Assembly: GCA_024811115.1 (NCBI GenBank)
Contig: JAKOGH010000072.1
Coordinates: 62,001-126,000 of the forward strand
Origin: Terana coerulea
Taxonomy: Eukaryota > Basidiomycota > Agaricomycetes > Polyporales > Phanerochaetaceae
DNA: 64,000 nt
Reading direction: 5' to 3'
In this document: positions 46,276 to 57,708 of the stretch, in pieces
Layout of the letters: every line of letters begins with the position of its first letter
Position numbering within the stretch: position 1 is the first letter of the stretch
Notes under the pieces: model-generated
What the model saw: only the letters and a program-made list of their open reading frames with translations
The model's database searches: none
What the model was told of the DNA's origin: nothing
Translations under genes and position numbers: made by a program

Positions 46276-47305
46276 TTTATTCTTGAGATGGTCTAGTGCA
46301 CTGTGAATTGATGGTTAGGGGACCACGCTACGCATTCACGAGTGGAACTCATACTCTCCGCTTTTGTTGGACTGATTTGCCCACCGGCGGCAAGCATTCT
46401 ATCCTTGATAACTCAGTACACTGGGTTCGTTAATCAGACGATGCCCGCGCAGTGGATGGTATCCGGGGTCAATCCGCCGCTGCACTGCACCGGTTGCTTT
46501 GCAATGGCAAGGTTGTAGTCGAGCTGCAAAGCCGATTCCATGTGCCTACACGGCGATTACTTGACACTCAACTATTGCACTCCTGCCAAATGTCCTGTTT
46601 CCCGATGGCCGGAATACCGAGTTCTCGGGTAGGAGTGCAGCGTGGCACCTGCAGCCAACAATGAACTCGCGCGCGGGTAGTGGAAGAAGCCTGATATGCT
46701 TACTTTTGACGGCGCACGGGATGCTACGGCACAGCTTTATGGCACAGGAACCAGCGCCGTACGTAACTTCATGATTTTCGGTTCAATCAGATTAACTTAG
46801 TCGATCCACTATGACAGTAAAGGTCCGGCAGCCATGTTCTGCAATACGTGCGACCGCTCAATACCGTTGTACCAAGGTGATGCCCGTGGGGCCGCGTCTG
46901 CCCGTTTTCTGTACATGATCCAGATTCCACATAGGACAGGTTATTTGGGCGAACCCGTTAACAGCCAGCCGGCCAATTCGTTATGTACTGCGCCCGCCGT
47001 CTACCTGCTGCTTCGAAATTCCCATGGCACAATATCGCGTTGGTCAATCGGCGTGTGAGCCCGCAGACAGAATGCCTCCTGGACCGCTTGTCATCCACAA
47101 TCGCGTAGGGCGACACGTTGCATCTCCCGATAGCTGGAAATCCGCCAGCGGCGATGTCGTCGTGCCTTCGCTTACAGTTTATTGGTGCCAAGGGAGAATT
47201 ACGGGGTGGGGGGGGGCTTCCCGAGTTGTGACGCATACATAAATAGGCGAAGTCTGTGACTTTGGCCGCTATCCATCTGCTGCCTGCTGGTAGTACAAGC
47301 TCGAC
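46276..47305. other. Upstream region of intact P450
   Basis: No gene is seen. A TAAATAG box at 47240-47246 lies 60 bp upstream of the P450 start and is a likely TATA element. A G8 run occurs near 47209. Confidence 0.45.
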
Positions 47306-49708
47306 ATGCTCGCTGCAGCTACGATTCTGGGCGTCGTCGTCGCGGCCTCGCTGGCAATTCGCTGGTTCCGCTGGCTCAAACACCACTCCGTAAAGCATAT
47401 TCGGGGGCCATCGGCATCTTCCTGGCTCGGTGAGTGCGGTGTCCTACAGCACTGAGATCGCTTGCTTAGTGACTCTTTGCTACTACAGGAAATGTGCGCG
47501 ACATCCTGTACCAGGAGAACGTCGGTGATCTGGACTTCAAATGGATGAATGAATATGGAACCGCTTGGAGGCTCAAGGGCACACTGGGCGTACGTCTGTG
47601 TTGGCTACGATATTCTTTGCAGACTGACATGCCTATTTGTGACAGTCCGACGTGCTTATGGTCGTGGATCCCAAGGTATGCAATCTGTCGCGATACTATA
47701 CCACTGTCAACTGAAAAGTCGCATCCTCAGGCTTTGCAATACATGTTCCACAAGTCCGGTTACAACTTCACGAAGAGCCCCGCCTCATTCGTCGCGTCGT
47801 TCAACGTTGCAGGTCACAGCATTCTTTACGCTCCCGGTGCGTGGCTTGCCTATTGCTAAAACCGGTGACGCTGACATGCATTGATGGTGTTAGATAGCGA
47901 GAACCACTCGAGGCACCGCAAGGTTATGAATCCTGCGTTTTCTGCCCCGCAGCTGCGTTCGTTCCTCCCGCTCTTCCGACGCAGCTCGAACAAGGCAAGA
48001 CAGCGTACTGGTACTGTGCGACGGAGTTGCTAACTGAGCGGCGTGTAGATGTGCCAACTGGTGAAGGACGAGATCGCCAGCCAAGGCACACAAGGAAGCA
48101 TTATCTCTGTGAACAAGTGGCTCGCGCGCACCACTCTCGATGTTCTTGGCGAAGGCAAGTTCTCGCACTGCTGTTTATAGGGCTTGGACTGATCTGCTGG
48201 CAGCTGCCTTTGAAATCGAGTTTGGGGCCCTCGACAACTCGGACAATGAGCTGAGCAAGGCGTACCACAACATGTTGTACGTGCTGTTGAGCTTCCAATA
48301 CTTGGCTCCCATAACCTGATTATATGCGCGTGTGCCAGCTCGGAGTCGGTCCTGTACCCGTCCGCGGCAAGCATGATTTTCCAGGCCACGTACAGATATA
48401 TCCCGCGTGGCCTGTGGCAGTACATTGTGCACCTGCCTACGCGCGAGTACAAGCGTTTCCGCCAGACGCTTGAAATCGTCAACCGGGTGTCGAAGCAGTT
48501 GATCAGGCAGAAGAGCTCGAGCATTGCCTCGGAGGACAAGAGCACCAAGGATGTCATGAGCGTTCTAGGTAAGCATACACGTGCTCGTCGCCCGGTCCCT
48601 CACACCGGCGTGGCCTGACGATTTGCACAGTCCGCGCCAACGCTTCGGAGAACTCGAAGTCCAAGCTCTCGGAGAAGGAGATGATGGCCGAGATGGCAGC
48701 CCTCACGCTGGCTGGACATGAGACGACGGCGAACACCATCACCTGGCTCCTCTGGGAGCTGGCTCAGCACGCGGACTTTCAGGACAAGCTGCGCGCGGAG
48801 ATTATGCAGAAGCGCAGCGAGGTGCTTGCCCGCGGCGACACCGACTTCACCGTGGACGACCTCGAGGCGATGCAGCACCTTCAAGCTGCCATCACCGTAA
48901 GCCACCCTTTCGCGTTTCAACGAAGCAGCTAACGGCTGATGTGTTGCGCAGGAAACCCTGCGGTACCATCCCATCGCGTACCACCTGGAGCGCGCGCCAG
49001 TCAAGGACGACGTCTTGCCCCTGTCGCAGCCCATCGTCACCAAGACCGGCGAGACGATTTCTGAGATTCCTGTGTCTGCGGGACAGGGCATCCTGGTCTC
49101 TATCTGTGGCTACAACCGGCAAGTGCCACCGAGTGTTTGAACGCGACAGCTTCTGATGAGGGTTTGTCCAGGCTGCCGAGCGTTTGGGGAAAGGATGCCC
49201 ATATCTGGAACCCGATGCGCCACATGGAAAATCGGGTCGACAAGGAGACTCGCCTTGGCATGTTTGGCAATGTGTGAGTCCGCGTGCTTCATCCATCTTC
49301 GCGCGCTGCTGACTGACTTTCCTGTAGGATGTCCTTCTGTAAGTCTTCTCGGCGTGTAAGACTCACGTCCGCTAACCGATATCTCTCTTATACAGCGGCT
49401 GGTGTCCGCGGCTGCATTGGGTGAGTGATCTGTTTGTCGCAGTGATATCAGCTAATGATTCTTTATACACAGATGGAGATTCTCGTACGTGCTACAGTCC
49501 TTGGTTCTCGCATCTGAACGCTGACATGGATGCAAATAGGCTCATTGAAATGCAAGCCATCGTGGCCGACGTCGTCGAGAACTTCAAGTTCGCGCTTCCT
49601 GCCGAGAAACCCGACATTGTGCGCGTACCCGCGGGCGTCATGGGCCCGATGGTGAAGGGCAAGATGCATGAGGGCATGCAGATGCCGTTGCATGTCACGG
49701 CTCTCTGA
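47306..49708 (+). CDS. Cytochrome P450, type B intact copy
   Basis: Fifteen exons sum to 1623 nt, giving a clean 540-residue microsomal P450. The anchor MLAAATILGVVVAASLAIRW is followed by hinge HIRGPSASSW. I-helix LTLAGHETTANTITWLLWEL holds the Thr pair; ExxR is ETLRYHP. The MRHMENR meander replaces the usual PERF/W. The heme loop FSAGVRGCIG matches FxxGxRxCxG. Exons 12, 13 and 14 (49328-49338, 49396-49420, 49473-49484) are 11, 25 and 12 nt, so the heme loop is split over four exons. Three introns start with GC rather than GT (47995, 48155, 49119); in all three the exon frame and the paralogues' splice positions agree. It is the only functional-looking member of a family with three dead copies here. 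Substrate is unknown. Confidence 0.92.
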
Positions 49709-50274
49709 GCTCCGCAGTAAGTTTGCTGTGCGTTTGTTACCGGCATTTTACCTGACTCAACAGGATGGCTCTGCAAGCAGATTTCGCTTCATGTCTATGC
49801 TGGTACCGCAGCAAATTGGTCGACCAATGCACTGTTGCAGGGTGGATGGCATCGCTCGTTACATTCGCTCACAAGTTCTGGTACTAGGTCGCAATCGTCA
49901 CACTCTTTTCAATTCCATCTATTCTTTGTCTTTTACCGTGCCATTATCATTCAGTTGCTGCGACCCATGAAAATTTGGCATCATGACGATATGCTTCAGT
50001 CGAATGTTCAAGAGAGCGCATCATACGCCGAATAGATAACGATTGAGCTTTGTGGCGTCCGGATTCTGCCGATACGGAGAGCTGTTCAACTTCCCAGTTA
50101 ATTTGCTATCAGTCGCGGCTCACGGCTACCAATGGCAAGGGCTTAGGGAGTGGTGGAGGAAACATAACGTACATTCAAAGTTTTCAAAGACCAAGGGGAG
50201 CTGCCGTCTGGCGTCCACGGTTTGATCAAAACATAGGAAGCAACGAGCAAAAAGGCAATTTCTTGGACTTAGAG
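49709..50274. other. 3' flank of P450
   Basis: The 3' untranslated region and spacer before the tRNA. Small frames only; nothing else is seen. Confidence 0.4.
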
Positions 50275-50345
50275 TGCATTAAGAGGGAATCGAACCCCCG
50301 GCGGGTCGATGGCAACGACCCAGGTTACCACTACCCCATTAATGC
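50275..50345 (-). tRNA. tRNA-Gly(GCC), second copy
   Basis: The 71 nt body is identical in every base to the gene at 150-220: acceptor GCATTAA/TTAATGC, anticodon GCC, and B-box GGTTCGATTCC on the minus strand. The flanks differ apart from a short CTTAGA match on the 3' side. A short T-run follows the 3' end on the minus strand. There is no intron. Confidence 0.95.
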
Positions 50346-50416
50346 ATACAATCACCCCTCAGTCAAAAAAAACTATACCCATATAACATGTCTCTTCGCT
50401 AGTCTGCGGCGTGGTT

Positions 50417-53400
50417 CTAAACTTCCGGTAAGCTTGATTCAGACCCTGATCGACCCAGTCCATTATCTCTTGCAAGCCATAAGAATGGATCCGAAATTAT
50501 CCACATTATCGCAATGGCTCTCCACATGCAGTAGTCGTCACTACACAACCCCGATTCACTCCTCGCCACCTTCCTCGACTTCCTCCTCCCCTCATCCTCG
50601 CCTTCCATGTCAAACACCTCCAGACCCATGCCCTCTGCGTCCAGAACACACGCGACGCGCCGCCCGGCACGGCCGTTGACACTCAGCGACAGCTGTCGCT
50701 TTCCTTGCGCCGTTTCAGCCGAGGTTGTGGACGGAGGGCGACGCACGAGCGCAAGGGCACGCGACTGGGTTATGGGGAGCGGGCTTGCGAGAATCTGAAT
50801 AGTAAGGATGTGTGATTAATAAAGGAAGAAGTAGTAGGAAGGAGAGAGCGTACCTCGCCACTTTTGATACTTGCCAGCACGTTCCGCATTAACCCTTCCC
50901 TCGTCTGGCTGCCACTCGCGCCTGCGACTTCTTCGTAGGCCAGTTCGGAGTATTGTAGTGTGCCGATGTAGACCTGTGCGTTCGCTATGACGTACTCGTG
51001 TGTTAGCTGTCTCGAATGTGTAAGAAAGTGGGAAGGAACTTACCGTCCGAATCCACAGCGTGATATACTACAATGAGACTTTCGTCGTCAAAGAACTCTG
51101 CGCCGAGGATCTCGACGGCTACTTCTTTACCAGTGTTTCCGCTAGCTCTGTCTGCGTCCGCATCATCCGAAGGCAGGACGACAGCACACCGGAGGGTACA
51201 GCATGCAACGCTGGTCTTCCATAGTACTTCGCTGTCAGTAGACGGGGTGTGCTGGAGCTGTGCGACGCAGACTATTGAACCTTTGTCAGCAACGAGAGAT
51301 CATTTCAGAAGGCATGACCTACGGTAGCTGGTTCCGTCCACCTTCGGGCTCTGCATCGCCAGATACTGCTGCACTGTTTTATCCTGTCGCTGACTATCAG
51401 AGTCCGACCCTACAATAGCACCAACACTCACCTCCCCTCACCCACGACGCTCCGCTCCCTCACAAACACCGGCGACTCGCCCTCCTGAGTATCCGCACCC
51501 TCAGACGCAGCAGGCATCGCGACCGAGGCACTGCGCCCCGCCGCCCCACTCGCGGCGCCAAACAGCGCGCTGCAGTGTGTCGCGAGCTCCTGCACGAGCG
51601 CATCGAGGTTGCGGTCAAGTGCAGACAGGTCCGCCGGCTGTCCAATCTATTGTTTGCCGTCAACACGATACCCGACCGAGGATGAGGAACGAGGAATGAA
51701 GACGTACTGGAGGCCACACGAGCCCCTCCTTCACCTTCGCCCGCGCCCTCCGCACAGCCGCCATCACGTCCCTCGTCCTGTCCTCCACCCCCGCGCCACT
51801 ACGAATGTCTGCCGCGCCTCCAGACCCATCTTCCGTGGGTGGCGACGGCCGCCCCACGTCAGGCAGCGCGTCGGCGCTCCAACGCGGCACGGGCCCGACG
51901 AACCAGCGGTCCAGCTGGCTGACGAGCAGGCCGGAGGCGAGGTATGCCGCGACGGCGGGCGGGTCGTACCGCGGGGCTGGGTGCGTGTGCGGGTCTGCGC
52001 TGATGTGTGCCTGCCGATGCGATTCTGCGAGGGAATGCCGTCAGTGAGTGGCAGCAGCAGCTGGGAGGAGGGAAGGAGACAGACCGTAACGAATCCAGCC
52101 GATGAACTCCTTGAACCGGCCTAGCTCCGTGCGCGCAGCCGCCGCGAGCCACGTCGCGCATACGATCCCGCGCGCCGCAAAGTCGATAGCCGCGGCGACG
52201 TCCTCAGCGGGGATCTGGCACGATGCATATTGCGGTCTGTGTGCGATAGAGACGGGAGTGAGCTCTGTTCAAGTGTCCTTTACACAGAAGCGAAGACACA
52301 CAGTAACGACCACCCGCCGAGCTCCTGCAGCAGCACATGCAGACGCTGGAGCGCGGGCGCGACACGCCGGGAAGCGTAGTCTCGCAGCTTGAGCAGCGCG
52401 TCGGTCACGGTTTGCTCCCATTTTTGGATACCCTGTAAACACGATAATGTCAGACTGGGAGAGTTAACGAACACACAAGGTTAAAGAGGAAATGCGCAAG
52501 TGGCAAGAAAGCAAACCGGAGGCAACGCGACAGATTGAAAACAACAATAAAAATAACCCACCCGCTCACTCATTTGCTCCCCACTCCCCAAATAATCCTG
52601 TACCGCGTCATTCGCACGACCCGTCGCCAGGAGCGCCGTCAAGTCCAGTATCGCATTTGGGTCGCCCACTACACACGCCACACAAAGGAACGTCAGCGGC
52701 CCGTGAGAAGGGACAAGCACAAACACACGCACAGCCAAACTCGCTCCGCATCCGCGCCTCGAGCGCGCGCACCCAGCCCGGCCCGAGCTCGCGCGCCCCG
52801 CTCTGCGTCGCGCTCCCGAACCACGCGCCGCGCATGTCGCCGACGAGCCGCAGCGCGTGCCACGCGAGCGCGCGCGCTGCCCGACGCCTGCGCCACTGCG
52901 CGCAGCTCCGTGCGTGTGAGGCGGCGGAGGGGCGTCGCCAGAGTAACGGAGGAAGCAGCAGAGGGAGAAGGGGTGGGCGCGAGGAAGGGGATGGTGAGGT
53001 GTGCTGGGTGGAGTGTGGTCGCCGTGGAGAGGCGCGGGTGTAGGAGGAAGAAGCCCGCGTCGACCTGTGAGATCTGCTCGACACCGGCAGTAGCGGCGTT
53101 CAGCTCAATGCGGCCGAGAGGATAGCTTCCGTCAAGCCAGGCGTGCACCGCGCCGCGGTCGTCCGCGACGACGAGCACGCTGTTCTCATTTGCACGATCC
53201 TCTTCATCGAGCTCCGCACCAGGGCGGTTTCCTTTCGTTCCGCTCGGCGCGATGGACGCGAGCGCGGGGTCCGGCGGGAGAGTGGGCCATGCGGCGATGG
53301 CAGGTGGCGTGCTCGACGTGGGCGCCGCAGCGGCCGGACGCGCGGAGAAGGCGAAGAGGTCTGTTGCGCTGTGAAAGAAGTGGTTAGGATGAAAAGGGGA

Positions 53401-54149
53401 GCGGAAGAATAGACATACGAGAGAGTATGTGAGTCGTCGTGTAGAGCGTCCAGCAGGGGTTGCGTGCGCAGGATGGAGTGTGCCGAGCCGGGCTGTGAGG
53501 ACCATACATCTCAGTCCGAACATCGTAGCAGAGCGGAGAGTAGCGCACGATGATCCCATTCCTCTTGAATATGTCAGGTATCCCGCCTTTCGTCTCCTTC
53601 TTCTGGTCCTTGAACCACCACGCCCGTTCGAGTTTTAGTTGGATAGAGTCGGTAGCATCTGCAGACACCGGCAGAAAACGCTCCTGCTTTCCGTCTTGTA
53701 TTGAGTGTAGTGTGATAAGCGGCGGGTGGTGCACAGCGGCGATACAGAGATCTAGCGGTCGCAGGGGGCCACTGCTTCAGTTCAGTCCTGCGCCCGCCAT
53801 AAAAGCAATCAAGAAACGTACTGTCTGGCGACCACGCGACGTCCACAATCTCGCATTTCACCTCCCCATCGTCCTGAGCACTGGTCCCTCCCGCCGCTGC
53901 ACTCGCCCCCGCTGCTGAGCCGAATACGGAGGATGAGGCGGCGGCCGGTGTAGAGGAGTCATCGGGCCGCACGATGTCGACTTCCCAGATCTTCTGGCCG
54001 TGCATTTTGTAGAGGGCGAGGCGGTCTTTGCCCGCGATGCGCGGAACGACGACGAGCAGGTCTTTGTCGGGGCACCAGGCGGCGGGGAGCAGACGCGAGG
54101 GCGCGGGGAGCGAAAGGGTGGCGAGCGAGGTGAAGGATGCGCTGTCCAT
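50417..54149 (-). CDS. Anaphase-promoting complex subunit 4 (APC4)
   Basis: A large multi-exon gene. The start MDSASFTSLATLSLPAPSRL leads into an N-terminal WD40 propeller, with AAWCPDKDLLVVVPR, LALYKMHGQKIWEVDIVRP and IVDVAWSPDSTFLDC. The middle has VLDLTALLATGRANDAVQDY then LGSGEQMSERGIQKWEQTV and TDALLKLRDYASRRVAPALQ, the APC4 helical core. ARTELGRFKEFIGWIRYES continues it. Near the end, GRRVACVLDAEGMGLEVFDM fits the APC4 C-terminal region. APC4 is a scaffold of the nuclear APC/C ubiquitin ligase that drives exit from mitosis. Introns are about 50-60 nt. The GC-rich exons create long antisense frames that are not genes. The last 40 codons before the stop at 50417 look unlike APC4, so the true 3' end may use another intron. 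Confidence 0.82.
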
Positions 54150-54794
54150 CCTGTCTTCTGTGTTGCGGATACAAGTATGTCTTGCTTAGAGACTGTATGC
54201 AATTCAAGATGTAAGTGAGTATGCGTAGCGTTGCATACGAGCTGTGGCGTCTAGTGTAGCTGACAGTGGGAGCGGCACTGGTCACGGTGCAGGTGCGCGG
54301 AAAGAGTGACATGCGGGACGCGTTACAGATGACGCTTACGTGAGCTGTGACCCGACGCGTGAGCAAACAGCGTCCAACAACGCTTTTCTTTCTTATATAT
54401 ATATTACAACCTCAGGTATAACGTACACACTGGTCTCACCAAAAGGCACCGAACATATACATATTTCGACCGCGTGAGGCAAAATCTGAATTTTGAACAC
54501 GTGTAGGCATGGGCACACTCTCCGCCTAAGTACTACTACCACTCAGTTCAATTCTCGTTGACTCTACTAGGTTTTGTCGCGTTGAGTACTGAAGTCAGTA
54601 CAGTTCAATCATACGCTCGAGAAATTGCTATTGCCACTCAGGTCCTGGATCGGTACGTACGTAAGCGAGTACCCCACCACCACCATTGTTCTCTGCGACG
54701 CTTTCTTGGTTCGTTACATTGACAACCACGGATCCGCGAGAAAGTAAAGCTGCCGTGTAGAGAAAGCGAAGTACATGAATAAGTGGAGGAATAA
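54150..54794. other. Promoter of APC4
   Basis: No gene is seen. An alternating TATATATATATTA tract lies at about 54397-54410 upstream of the minus-strand APC4 start. Confidence 0.4.
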
Positions 54795-56964
54795 CTACCA
54801 TTCCCTTTTCTCCACTTTCACCATCAACGGCTCCCCAAGTACATTCGTCCGCATGTTAAGCCACTTGCTGACAAAGGCATCTGCGTCAAAGCCGGGAGCA
54901 AAGCTCAGCCGGTAGGAGAGAACGAGATGCGCGATGGCGACATGTAGCTGGCGGAGGGCGAGCGGTTTGCCAAGGCATCCGTAAGGACCTGAAGGACAGC
55001 AGTGCTCACTCAACGAAGGCTGTCAGGTTCTCAGGAATGTGTGGACGTACCGAACTGGAAGGCCATCAGCGCTGCAGGATTTGTCACCGTGCCTGGTCCC
55101 AGCCCGCCGTCCAGCCACCGCCCAGGCAAAAAGTCAAACGGAGCAGGCGAGAAGTTCTCCTCGCTGATCTGCTGCGTGTATCCGCACACGCCGACGATGG
55201 TACCCTCAGGTACGTATCTTCCCGCCAACACCGCCCCCGCCATCTGGGACCACACGAGGAAACATAGGGAATGGCGTCCCTAAGCGTAAACCTTCGTTGA
55301 CGACTGCGGAAAGATAGGGGAGCTTCATGAGTGAAGGGTGGTCGTCAGGGACGATCTCGCCTGTAGGGAAGGCTGAACAGAGCTCGTGTGTGAGCTTGTC
55401 GTAGATTGAACGTGTGCGGATGAGATAGAAAAGTGTGAGCGTGACAACACTTGCTGGAGTGTCAGAGCCTGTGCAGGATTTGAAATGTGATCAAGCCAAA
55501 GAGGTTGCGTTGAACCGTAGCCACTATACCTGCTGCAATTGCGAAAACCGCGTCCATCTTAAGGTCTTCTCCTTCTAAAGCAGGGTAAGCGGCGTTGTTG
55601 TCTATCTCAGCTAGCTATGAAAATATTTAACATCTTTAGCATGAAAGTTGCATAATGACCGATAAAATCACTGACGAAGTACGAGCACAAATCACGTTCA
55701 TTCTGGGGTGAAGTGACCTTGCGCTTGATAAGGAGACTTGCGGCAAGCCTCTCCAGTGCTTTCAAGTCTTTGGTGACTGGTAGCCAAGACATCAAGTCAA
55801 GAACCGCTGGCATCTCTCCGAAACTACAAGGATTATCAGCTGCATACAAAACCAAGTCGAGGAAAATCAGGGCTTACATCTCAAAGATGACAATAGAGTC
55901 TCTTGCATGCCTGACAATATTGGTGGAATCGCCGTCTTGCATAAATTCCTGACAGCGTTCTCAGTAAAGAGGCAACGCTTTGAGAGTGTAAGCCTACTAT
56001 ACGGCTCGAGCCACCAAAGGTGAGGTCGCCCTGCGTAGTATCTATCAGTTAACAACGTGTGCAATAGCGGCAAGGATGACTTACCATGAGGTCAAAAGAC
56101 CAAAAGTTCACACATCGCCCAAGGTCAACAATCGCTTCGCTGTCCGCCCTCTTAGTGACGCATTCTACGAGCTGCTTCGAACGGGTGTTCAAAGTGCCCG
56201 ACCATCCATCCAACCTGCAGACGAGCACCCTCAGTATCTGACTCTCCACAGCAACGTTGCAATAAACGCTCACGCTGAAGGCATAAACGCGCCGGCCCAC
56301 AGTCGTCTTCGTGCATGATGGATGCTCCGGTCGCGGGCGAAGAACAAATTCGTCTCGTTGTCTCTCCCGGGGCGGTAATTTTCGGACTTGTCGAAAGCCT
56401 GTGCAGAAGCGTAGATCGGAAGGACAGCATCGAGAGAGTTGATGGATAGCTTGTTTGGGCCTGCCAATTAGTGAAGAAAGGTCAGCAATGCGTGTCGGTC
56501 ATGATTGGTTGGGTGCACACCTATCCGCACGAAGACCCCGTGTCTCTTGTGCAATTCCGTGACAGCAATGTGTCGCTTTCCGGATGCGGCAGAAAGAGCG
56601 AGAGGAAGGCTTGTTGCTTTGTTGATGAGGGGACCGGGGAAAGATGCTAGAGGATGCCAGGGAGATAACCTATATGCTACCACGATGACGACAACGAAGA
56701 GCACTGTTGCAGCAAGGACGGAAGCTGCATATGAAACGGAGCCAAGAAAATAGCCAGTTGCAGCGAACTGGAGGGTCGTGAAAGCGATATGGCAGACGAC
56801 AAGGCAGACGAACATCAGGTCGCCTCTTGGTTCAAATTTGTAAAGCCATGCGCAGATTGCCTGAACAGACGAGACATATCAACCGTGAGTAGTAATATGT
56901 GGCGAAAATTATGACATACTAGCGAGCCAGTAAGCGACAACGGTAGTATGCTGAGGGGGTTCAT
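54795..56964 (-). CDS. Cytochrome P450, type A copy 2
   Basis: Paralogue of the gene at 1711-3837, on the same strand. The start MNPLSILPLSLTGSLA joins across an intron to ICAWLYKFEPRGDL. Two hydrophobic segments (MFVCLVVCHIAFTTLQF, AASVLAATVLFVVVIVVA) lead to RLSPWHPLASFPGPLINKAT. Later motifs are LSINSLDAVLPIYASAQAFD, FFARDRSIHHARRRLWAGAF, LEGEDLKMDAVFAIAAGSDT with the I-helix, NEGLR (ExxR) and FLPGRW. The heme loop FQFGPYGCLGK has Tyr at the usual Arg position, as in copy 1. The tail is LNMRTNVLGEPLMVKVEKRE. All exons examined join in frame and no lesion was noticed. The enzyme is expected in the endoplasmic reticulum; substrate is unknown. Confidence 0.87.
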
Positions 56965-57708
56965 CGTTCGCTTTGAGACAAGGTGCCAGTGCGTTGCGGC
57001 TACAGGCTTTTACACCCCTCCATTGACGCTGCGGAGTAGGTTCGCAGCACGCACTACGACCGTTTTATCAAAAATCAGGGCACAAAGCCTCTTTAACAAC
57101 TTAGTGCGGGGATTGCATCGTGCCAGCCCTGGAACTTTCTTTGACGTGTGTCGGCAATGCGTCCAGGTGAGCATGGCTAAGAAACATAATCAGGCAAAGC
57201 TCCAAACTTTAACACATGTGTGTTGGTTCTCTCTCACCGTAGTGCTAGAGCGTGAGGCCCCCTCGATTCGCAAGTTGTCGGGTAACATGGTAGGAAGGTA
57301 CTTACACGCTCCGTGGGCGCTTGTAACCTGAGAAATGACTTTGTGGCGCTACCGTGGGAACTCCGCGCTGCGGCTCTGTTCGGCTCGCTTCTTGTCTGCG
57401 ATCTTCCCATCGTGACCACTCCCACATACAAAGCCTCGCCTCCTCACTTTCAGGGCTCAAGCTGCCACGAATTCATCCCAAGGGACATGGAAAACTCTGC
57501 TCTGGTGCAACGCAAAAGTCGGGCGGTCAGCTTACCGCCCAGCCGGAATCACAATGCGGCTGGCAAGCACGACAGGATATAATGCCACCCACCCCGCGAG
57601 TTCCAACCTTCACAAGCTTCATCTACCACCAACAGCTCAACAGGCAACTACTGTTCTTCTTCCCCTCGACTCACTCGCTTTATCTCCCACGCCGCCGCAC
57701 GTTTGAAG
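56965..57708. other. Divergent spacer
   Basis: Lies between the minus-strand P450 start and the plus-strand coiled-coil start. CT-rich patches near 57650-57690 suggest a leader for the right-hand gene. No gene is seen. Confidence 0.4.

Noticed and set aside
47995..48203. Frameshifts in the intact P450 at 47995 and 48155
   Set aside because: At first the missing GT donors looked like lesions, but GC-AG splicing keeps the frame and matches the paralogue intron sites.
52492..53412. Long plus-strand open frames (183-196 codons) within APC4
   Set aside because: They are antisense shadows of GC-rich APC4 exons; no domain, and the composition is Arg/Ser/Ala-rich as expected for a complementary frame.
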